The notes beneath the pieces were generated by a model. That model was not told the origin of the DNA and made no database searches. It saw only the letters and a list, made by a program, of their open reading frames with translations. DNA of 35,343 nucleotides, taken from contig JAIPAP010000041.1 of assembly GCA_021740045.1 (NCBI GenBank), positions 1-35,343 of the forward strand, written 5' to 3'. Made by a program: the position numbers and the translations under genes. This document shows, piece after piece, positions 25,443-31,249 of this stretch (the first letter of the stretch is position 1; each line of letters starts with the position of its first letter). This DNA comes from Bacteroidales bacterium (GTDB taxonomy: Bacteria; Bacteroidota; Bacteroidia; Bacteroidales; JAIPAP01).

Positions 25443-27284
25443 ATGCGACGTTTTTACCTGGTTCTCATAGGATTCGTTTTATTGTGTTGGTCTAACATTC
25501 AGGGGCAGGATATGGATGAGATCAACCGCATCAGAAATGATGAACAATACATTTGGGGATATGGGGAGGGAGATTCTTATACCAAGGCTGCCAACAATGC
25601 TCTCGAAAATCTTATCACCAAAATTTCGGTCACTGTGGAAAGCGATTTTAAAAACGTGGTAACCGAAGAGGGGGATGATTTGCATGAGTACACCAAATCG
25701 GTGATCAAGACCTACAGCAATACCAAACTTCAGAATACCAAAGAGATTTGGAAGGAAATAGACGGCAGGAACATGGTTTTACGCTATATGACGCGTACCG
25801 ATATGGATAAGGTGTTTGAAGACCGCAAAACGAAGATCATGCAATATGCCCGGCAGGGTATAAAAGCTGAAAAAGAGTTAAGCATTGGCGATGCCCTGCG
25901 TTATTACTTTTGGTCGTACCGCCTACTGCGCAGTCACCCGGATTATAAAACACTTTGTATGGACGATGAAAATGAATTGAAAGGCTTGTTGTTTATTGCA
26001 CTTGAATCGCGGCTAAACAGCGTACTGCGTAACATCGATATTGGCATCGACCAGGTGAAACTACATGAAGAGCAGGATAAAAAGGATATCATTCTGGATT
26101 TTACCTATCAGGATAAGCCTATTGATTATATCGATTACCAATATCATACCGGCACCTCCATGTCGGCCCTTAATACGGCAAAAGACGGGATGGGGCTGGC
26201 CGAACTTGCTGGGGCCGGGAAAAACATGGATCGCCTACAGCTCTTCATTAAATATGATTATAAAAACAAATGCAGTTTCGATAAGGAATTGTATGACGTG
26301 ATGACCAATACGCCGCCACCACCGCAATTCAGCAAGGCAAAGCATCAAATCAGGCTGGAACCGGCTTTGCAGAAAGAAAGCCTGGCAGAATCGACATCCA
26401 AGGAAGAAGAAACCTTTGAAACTCACACCGAATATGGTGCCGATTCAGTGAATTATGGAACCATTATAAATGATGTAGTAAAAGCGATCAGGACAAATCG
26501 ACATGAAAACATAAAAGCCTATTTTACCATGGATGGCTATGATATGTATGAAAAGCTGATAGCCAATGGCCATGTGTATATACTTGATATAAAGGACAGC
26601 CTTAACATTTTCGAGGTGAATGATGAAGTGATGGTACGTAGTGTGCCCATGTCGTTTCATTATCAAAACAACAACCGGAAGTTTATTGAAGATGTGGTGT
26701 TCATCTTTAACAAAAAAGGGAAGATCGATGCACTATCCTTTGCCCTGAGCGATAAAGCGATTTATGATATCGTGAGTAAGCCGGAGCGCTGGGGGACCGA
26801 TGAGGAAAAATACCAGATCATTAAGTTCATGGAGAACTACAAAACGGCTTATTGCCTTAAGCGCCTCGATTATATTGAATCGGTATTTGCCGACAATGCA
26901 TTGATCATCATTGGGCATGTGCTAAAAGAAGCCGAACCCATCGACGGTATGTACACCCGCATTGGCAGCAATGAACGGGTAAAATACATCCGCAAAACCA
27001 AGCAGCAATACATCGGTGATTTACAACGGGTTTTTCAAAGCAATGAATTCATCAATATTCATTTCGAAGACAATACGGTGGAGCGCACCAACAAGCTGGA
27101 AGACAAAACCTACGGCATACAGATCGCCCAGCATTATTATTCCACCAATTATGCCGACAAGGGCTACCTTTTTCTAATGGTCGATCTGAACGACACCACC
27201 AATCCCAAGATCTACGTCCGTTCCTGGCAACCCGAGAAAAATCCCGATGGCAGCATTATCGGGTTGAAGGATTTTCATTTTTAG
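25443..27284 (+). CDS. Secreted LPP20/FlgT-like protein with C-terminal NTF2-like domain
   Basis: This protein of 613 residues has a signal peptide (1-22, NIQGQ). The N-terminal domain (~28-130) contains NDEQYIWGYGEGDSYTKAANNALENLITKISVTVES, an LPP20/FlgT-type start matching the divergent lipoprotein in kind. Residues ~130-330 form a helical and then beta-rich region, and ~345-440 a conserved-looking alpha/beta domain. Residues ~455-590 (KFMENYKTAYCLKRLDYIESVFADNALIII...) look like an NTF2/SnoaL-type fold. No catalytic motif is evident. It is probably a periplasmic or surface partner of the neighbouring envelope operon; that is inferred from position and shared domain type. Confidence 0.72.
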   Translation: MRRFYLVLIGFVLLCWSNIQGQDMDEINRIRNDEQYIWGYGEGDSYTKAANNALENLITKISVTVESDFKNVVTEEGDDLHEYTKSVIKTYSNTKLQNTKEIWKEIDGRNMVLRYMTRTDMDKVFEDRKTKIMQYARQGIKAEKELSIGDALRYYFWSYRLLRSHPDYKTLCMDDENELKGLLFIALESRLNSVLRNIDIGIDQVKLHEEQDKKDIILDFTYQDKPIDYIDYQYHTGTSMSALNTAKDGMGLAELAGAGKNMDRLQLFIKYDYKNKCSFDKELYDVMTNTPPPPQFSKAKHQIRLEPALQKESLAESTSKEEETFETHTEYGADSVNYGTIINDVVKAIRTNRHENIKAYFTMDGYDMYEKLIANGHVYILDIKDSLNIFEVNDEVMVRSVPMSFHYQNNNRKFIEDVVFIFNKKGKIDALSFALSDKAIYDIVSKPERWGTDEEKYQIIKFMENYKTAYCLKRLDYIESVFADNALIIIGHVLKEAEPIDGMYTRIGSNERVKYIRKTKQQYIGDLQRVFQSNEFINIHFEDNTVERTNKLEDKTYGIQIAQHYYSTNYADKGYLFLMVDLNDTTNPKIYVRSWQPEKNPDGSIIGLKDFHF

Positions 27285-27289
27285 AGAAG

Positions 27290-27426
27290 GTAGAGGGTAG
27301 AAAATAGAAGGAAGATTGTAGATTTTAGATTTTAGATTGTAGATTTACGATTAGGTGTAGCAAACGGTTTGCTACTATCAATCGTCAATCGTCAATCTAA
27401 AATAGGTTAGACCTGATAGTTGTGTG
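27290..27426. repeat. 7-base array with central palindrome, copy A
   Basis: Nine 7-base units (GTAGAGG, GTAGAAA, ... GTAGATT, TTAGATT, TACGATT) at 27290-27352 start five bases after a stop codon. A perfect dyad GTAGCAAAC / GTTTGCTAC follows at 27357-27375, then opposite-sense units (AATCGTC) at 27376-27403. The element is therefore an inverted structure. It ends with CCTGATAGTTGTGTG (27412-27426). Copy B at 28213-28325 repeats the core and this end, so the two flank ETDK paralogue 2 in the same orientation. Confidence 0.8.
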
Positions 27427-27438
27427 AAAAAATGGGTT

Positions 27439-28071
27439 TTAGTATTTCTTCGGCTCAAAAGCAGCCGGGTTGGCAATTTTGATCAATCCCTCCCCGGCGC
27501 TTTTCAATACAAACAAGCCTTTGCGTTGGGCGTATTTATCGGAGTATTCATCATATTTAATGGCGGCCACAGCGCCATAAAAATTCATATCGGCCCAGCG
27601 GGGAAAATATTTGCGGATCTTTTCCAGCTTTTCAAGATGCCACTCCACAAATTCAATCCTCATGGTGGTTTTTACCTCGATAACCACTACCTCACTTCCA
27701 TTGGCAAGAAGAATATCGAATTCGGCTGCCATTTTTTCATCGGGCAACTCAACTTCTACATTGCTGTAGGTTTGATTGATATCAATATCTCTTTCCTTAA
27801 ACAGCTTAAGGCAGGAGGGTTTGATAAGCGCCTCCATCAATTTGCCCCATTGCGTTGTAAACAGATTGGATAACTCCTTGATCTTTTTATTCGTTTCTTT
27901 GAACTGCCTATCGGTTTCCTGGAACTTCTTATCTGTTTCCTGAAACTTCTTGTCTGTTTCTTTAAACTGCTTATCGGTTTCCTGGAACATTTGCCAGACT
28001 TTTTCAAACGTCAGTGGCTGTTCATATTCTTCCAAAGGTTCGTTGGCCCGGTTGTTATCTTTTTCACTCAT
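27439..28071 (-). CDS. Coiled-coil PD-(D/E)XK nuclease-like protein, ETDK-repeat paralogue 2
   Basis: The protein is about 210 residues from MSEKDNNRANEPLEEY. The more distal ATG at 28101 lies inside the promoter box, so it is rejected. Five heptads of the type KETDKKF occupy ~30-66, one more than in paralogue 1. The C-terminal half carries AEFDILLANGSEVVVIEVKTTM, the D-x(n)-ExK nuclease core. The heptads and the leader are nearly shared with 19150-19764, while the nuclease halves align only at the core, so the family looks modular. Repeat elements flank the gene on both sides. The function is not known. It is cytoplasmic, with no signal peptide. Confidence 0.75.
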   Translation of the reverse strand: MSEKDNNRANEPLEEYEQPLTFEKVWQMFQETDKQFKETDKKFQETDKKFQETDRQFKETNKKIKELSNLFTTQWGKLMEALIKPSCLKLFKERDIDINQTYSNVEVELPDEKMAAEFDILLANGSEVVVIEVKTTMRIEFVEWHLEKLEKIRKYFPRWADMNFYGAVAAIKYDEYSDKYAQRKGLFVLKSAGEGLIKIANPAAFEPKKY

Positions 28072-28098
28072 AATGAAGCCTTTATTTAATAACATGAT

Positions 28099-28106
28099 CA
28101 AAGATA
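28099..28106 (-). promoter_or_regulatory. -7 promoter box of ETDK paralogue 2
   Basis: TATCTTTG preceded by GCAATAATCG, identical to the box of paralogue 1. Its position rules out the ORF's most distal ATG. Confidence 0.6.
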
Positions 28107-28136
28107 CGATTATTGCGGGGAAGAGTTGATTGGATT

Positions 28137-28325
28137 GATTGTAGATTTACGATTGTAGATTTACGATTGTGCTTAGCAGACGGGCTGCTATTATCAATCG
28201 TCAATTCTTATTGATTTTAGATTGTAGATTTACGATTAGGTGTAGCAAACGGTTTGCAAGTATCAATCGTCAATCTAAAATTTTCTATCGTAAATCTAAA
28301 ATAAACCAGCCCTGATAGTTGTGTG
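28137..28325. repeat. 7-base arrays with palindromes, including copy B
   Basis: GATTGTA and GATTTAC alternate for five units (28137-28171) and end in a TAGCAG/CTGCTA hairpin and an AATCGTC stretch. A second array (GATTTTA, GATTGTA, GATTTAC from 28213) leads into GTAGCAAAC (28242-28250) with a damaged right arm, then AATCGTC-type units. It closes with CCTGATAGTTGTGTG (28311-28325), as in copy A. Confidence 0.8.
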
Positions 28326-28381
28326 TCGTCAATCATTATAGTTTTCGGCTGATAATAAGAATATAGTATCTAATTTCGTTT

Positions 28382-28677
28382 TGAAGGAGACCTCTCAGAC
28401 CTGTCCTCGCCTCAGCAACTTATTTCTTAAACCTTTCTTTAAAGGTCAAAAAGAGGCTGCAACCTGATGGAGACCCCTGCCTGTCCGGCAGGCAGGTCTC
28501 AGTCGCCTCCTCACGTCGGCTCCATCGAGGTGACAAAAGGCTTAGGAGAGCAGGGCGGGGGCAGGGGAAAAACGCGAAGCGTTTCCCCCCTCCCCCCGCC
28601 ACACAACCGTAAACGTTTGTCTTTTCGACCGAAACAACCGAGTGATAACGAGGTTGTTGAGGGAGAAATCTCCATCA
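28382..28677. repeat. Composite palindromic, MITE-like element (no gene)
   Basis: The stretch opens with AAGGAGACC and closes with GAGAAATCTCCATC. Inside lie a dyad around CTGCCTG/CAGGCAG (28470-28500), a long GC-rich hairpin (28554-28600), and a TTGTCTTTTCGACC...GAGAAATCTCC end. The same kind of end occurs at 33050-33135. Open frames on both strands here are low-complexity and unlike proteins. It resembles a nest of short mobile palindromes; no transposase is present. Confidence 0.55.
28554..28600. repeat. Long GC-rich hairpin
   Basis: Two 22-base arms (28554-28575 and 28579-28600) pair with three mismatches around a GAA loop; the outer bases are GGCGGGGG and the inner AACGC/GCGTT. No T-run follows, so it is not a standard terminator. 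It belongs to the composite repeat region. Confidence 0.7.
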
Positions 28678-28973
28678 ACTTGCAGCGCACCATCCAAAAG
28701 CAGTTATTAAACCCCTCTTAATAGCGATGCAACATTAATATAGCACTGTATTCAGGTGGAAATATCTGTCAATGACACGTTTATACAATTAGCATCCATA
28801 TAAAATATGATGAAAAAGCTGTACCTTCATTCAACATATAAGGTTGGATTTATTAAAGTGAACCTGGTTTTTCCACAGGCTGATTGGAGGAAAAACAAGG
28901 CAATTAAACAAAAAGCTGATTGCTATAGGAATCTTTAATATTTTATCCTTAAAACCGATAACTTGCATACTAA

Positions 28974-29072
28974 AAAGTATCCATTATTGTGATGAACCTG
29001 ATTTATAAAGTTGATAAGGATAAAAAGACCGTTGATTTTGTTCGAATGGGAACGCATTCGGATTTGTTTTAA
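28974..29072 (+). pseudogene. Relic of a YafQ/RelE-type toxin (C-terminal end only)
   Basis: An open stretch between stops translates to a segment with LIYKVDKDKKTVDFVRMGTHSDLF and then a stop. The LIY...VR-x-G-[ST]HSDLF ending is the C-terminal signature of YafQ-type mRNA interferases of the RelE superfamily, in which the terminal His and Phe matter for catalysis. The other ~65 residues and an antitoxin gene are absent. The frame has a stop at 28971-28973, and no matching N-terminal part was recognised upstream. This is therefore a remnant. The minus-strand frame covering it is a shadow. Neighbouring bases 28678-28973 and 29073-29203 hold no recognisable gene. Confidence 0.5.
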
Positions 29073-29203
29073 GAAAAAAGTCTCATGGAAATTCCGATGG
29101 CTACCAGACTTTGCAAGGAATAAAACAAGTAAAAACCAACCACAGAGAATCAAACGCACAGAGCCATGCATGCTTTAACCTCACACCCAACTTGCTGGAT
29201 AAT

Positions 29204-29245
29204 CTACTTTCTATCTTCTATCTTCTATCTTCTACCCTCTACCTT
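29204..29245. repeat. 7-base tandem array (CTATCTT x6)
   Basis: The units CTACTTT, CTATCTT (three times), CTACCCT and CTACCTT run in perfect 7-base register. The 95 bases after it up to 29339 show nothing else recognisable. Confidence 0.85.
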
Positions 29246-29380
29246 CCAATAACCCCCATCCCGTTCAATGGCTTACTAAGGATGGAAGGGAGTGGAAAAT
29301 CTTTTATTATCTCAAACACCACTAAAATAAGTTTATACACATCCTTAAAAACACTTAATTCATAATACAATGCCATACTG

Positions 29381-29410
29381 AAAAAATTTCGATCCCGCCT
29401 TAGGCAGGAT
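29381..29410 (-). terminator. Terminator of the first FN3-lectin lipoprotein gene
   Basis: On the minus strand the hairpin ATCCTGCC/GGCGGGAT (one G-T pair) is followed within four bases by a T-rich stretch. The sequence corresponds to the terminator of the neighbouring copy at 31197-31228, with changes that keep the stem paired. Confidence 0.7.
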
Positions 29411-29458
29411 ATTCGTTAAATTGTTAAATGGTTTAACAAGCCTCCGGTTTGCAAGTAG

Positions 29459-31078
29459 TTAAAAAGCCCGGACGGCCCGGACACGGAAATTGGTAACCTT
29501 ACTGCCATCGTCCTGATAGCAACTGCCGAAACCCTGTAGCCAGGCGCCATATGAATTGACCTCCGAAGAACTCCAATAGTAGTTGGCCGCAAAGCCTCCG
29601 ATGCCTGCCAAATGACGGTTTTCGCACATCAGGTTGAGCTCGTCTTTTGAAGGCAAAAACCAATCGCTGTACCCGTTAAGTTCCAGCTCATCACAAATTC
29701 TGGCAGCAATACCGCTTTCGCTGCATACTGCTACAATGGCAGCTGTATTTGCAGCGCCATCTCCTACGCCGGTACCGGTGCCCCCAACTGTAATGCCGTA
29801 GCATCCCCATCCCGGAATAGTCTGCTGGTCACTTTCGGCACATATTAGGCCACCGCCATTGTCGCCCAAATGAAATATAACGCCACCTCCTCCTATCATA
29901 CCTATTTCAGCAGTCACATCTATTTCTGTCTTTATTGAATTAAAAGATTTGTAAAAGGAGTATACCATGAAAGAATAATCATTATCTAACAAATCAATTG
30001 AATTATCCGTAATATTCACTTCACTTGCGTTTAATATAATAAAATCATTCTCCCATACCCCATCATTCACCTTCCGATCAATTTTAAAGCCTTGATGGCC
30101 GGTGGCGTTGTACGCCCAGTTTAAGGTAACTGAAGTGGCGGAGTTGGCTGTTATTTCCAGCTTTTCCGGTGGAGGTATCGTTGCATCAAAATCGTTTTCA
30201 GCATAGGAAGAGTTATATTGGCCAACATAGGTGCTTACGCGGTAATAAACCTGGGTGTTAAGGTCAAAATCGTTATCTTGGTATTGGGTTTCGGTAACCA
30301 AAGCAATTTCTTCCCAATTGCCTCCTTCATATTTGCGTTCAATCCTAAAACCATGTTCGGTATTGCTATTGTCACTCCATTCCAATGTTACTGTAGTAAT
30401 AGGATTTCTTACGATTTGTAAATCAGAGGGAGGAATTAACGCTGCATCAGTACTTGTTAAGATTTGTTCCGATTCATAACCTTCGTAATAGGCATACAAA
30501 CGATACTCAACATTTAATCCTTTTGTGGGGTTTATAAAGACATTGGTATCAATGTATTCAGTTTGGTTGGCCTCAACTTTTCCATAAGCTGTTTTCCATT
30601 GCCCATCCCCGGTTTTACGGTCAATCTTAAAGCCTTGTTCACCGGTGGAATTATCCGTCCAGCTTAGTTTATAGCTTATTTCGGATAACCTTTCTGTGAG
30701 GAAGTTGGAAGGTTCCGGGATAGTAGAACTAATTTCCAATGCTTCTTCCGTTGTCACCCGTTCATCAAACCTAGTTTTAATGCGGTAAGAATGAGTTTTA
30801 TCCAGTTCAATATCGGTATCAATCCATTCATACGTATTACTGCTAACGGTAGCAAACGCATTCTGCCAGTTTTCCTCGCCGGTCTTTTTATCAATCACAA
30901 AGCTTTCGGCATTCTCGGCATCGCACTCCCAGGTGAGTTTCTTTTCAAAAATACCCAGGTGCTCCACTTGCAGGTTGTAGGGCGCCAGGCTGTCAATGTT
31001 TACCTGCGGGTCGTAGGTGCGCTCGCAACTACTTAGCGCTATTATGCCTATAATGGTAAATAAAATGCTGTATTTCAT
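29459..31078 (-). CDS. FN3-repeat lipoprotein with DUF1566/Lcl C-terminal variable domain (probable DGR target 1)
   Basis: This protein of 539 residues has a lipoprotein signal ending IIALSSC (lipidated Cys18). Four fibronectin type III-like repeats follow at about 28-118, 122-213, 217-303 and 306-390, with repeated SWTDNSTGEQGFKIDRK-type strands. The C-terminal DUF1566/Lcl domain (~395-539) has GGLICAESDQ, AANTAAIVAVCSESG, LNGYSDWFLPSKDELNLM, YWSSSE and the ending RVRAVRAF. This domain has the C-type-lectin-like fold used by known DGR target proteins. The final ~40 codons differ from the tandem copy at positions 1 and 2 of scattered codons, as expected for retroelement diversification. It is probably anchored on the outer membrane, with the lectin tip outermost and the FN3 repeats as a stalk. 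Acidic residues after the Cys fit surface export. Confidence 0.85.
   Translation of the reverse strand: MKYSILFTIIGIIALSSCERTYDPQVNIDSLAPYNLQVEHLGIFEKKLTWECDAENAESFVIDKKTGEENWQNAFATVSSNTYEWIDTDIELDKTHSYRIKTRFDERVTTEEALEISSTIPEPSNFLTERLSEISYKLSWTDNSTGEQGFKIDRKTGDGQWKTAYGKVEANQTEYIDTNVFINPTKGLNVEYRLYAYYEGYESEQILTSTDAALIPPSDLQIVRNPITTVTLEWSDNSNTEHGFRIERKYEGGNWEEIALVTETQYQDNDFDLNTQVYYRVSTYVGQYNSSYAENDFDATIPPPEKLEITANSATSVTLNWAYNATGHQGFKIDRKVNDGVWENDFIILNASEVNITDNSIDLLDNDYSFMVYSFYKSFNSIKTEIDVTAEIGMIGGGGVIFHLGDNGGGLICAESDQQTIPGWGCYGITVGGTGTGVGDGAANTAAIVAVCSESGIAARICDELELNGYSDWFLPSKDELNLMCENRHLAGIGGFAANYYWSSSEVNSYGAWLQGFGSCYQDDGSKVTNFRVRAVRAF
29462..29581 (-). other. Putative DGR variable region 1
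   Basis: The last ~40 codons of the gene, from just before YWSSSE to the stop. Against the second copy they share fixed positions (WSSSE, AW, Q, F, Q, K, RVRAVRAF), while the intervening residues vary freely. The end, coding RVRAVRAF, is GC-rich and nearly identical in both copies. That is where an initiation-of-mutagenic-homing site would lie. Confidence 0.75.
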
Positions 31079-31085
31079 GTTTATT

Positions 31086-31155
31086 GATTTTAAATTGTAG
31101 ATTTACGATTTTAGATTGAAAAAAGGCTGCAATCATCAATCGTCAATCTTTTTAC
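31086..31155. repeat. 7-base array with inverted partner upstream of lipoprotein 1
   Basis: The units GATTTTA, AATTGTA, GATTTAC, GATTTTA and GATTGAA (31086-31120) are followed by AAAAGGCTGC and opposite-sense AATCATC/AATCGTC units. The array starts eight bases upstream of the first lipoprotein's start codon and so lies in its 5' leader or promoter region. It also occupies most of the 171-base gap between the tandem copies. Confidence 0.75.
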
Positions 31156-31196
31156 CCATCCTTAAAAACACTCAATTCATAATACAATGCCATACT

Positions 31197-31228
31197 AAAA
31201 AAAAATTCGATCTTGCCTAAGGCAAGAT
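31197..31228 (-). terminator. Terminator of the second FN3-lectin lipoprotein gene
   Basis: On the minus strand the perfect hairpin ATCTTGCC/GGCAAGAT with a three-base loop is followed by CGAA and nine T residues. It lies about 20 bases after the stop codon. Confidence 0.8.
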
Positions 31229-31249
31229 ATTCGTTTAATGGTTAAATGG

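Noticed and set aside
27290-28325. Possible CRISPR array
   Set aside because: Units are 7 bases long with no unique spacers, and there are no cas genes; it is a short tandem repeat.
28420-28721. Open frames of 60-84 codons on both strands in the GC-rich repeat region
   Set aside because: They are made of palindromic, low-complexity sequence, overlap each other, and resemble no protein family.
28807-28938. Plus-strand frame of 43 codons starting MMKKLYLHSTYK
   Set aside because: Short, no family resemblance, no convincing promoter or ribosome site. It may be part of the decayed toxin region.
28935-29171. Minus-strand frame of 78 codons
   Set aside because: It lies opposite the recognisable YafQ-type fragment, and its translation has no family features.
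28330-29458. Search for a DGR template repeat or an RT gene in the gap beside the lipoproteins
   Set aside because: No sequence resembling the WSSSE-RVRAVRAF coding block and no RT motif was found on either strand.
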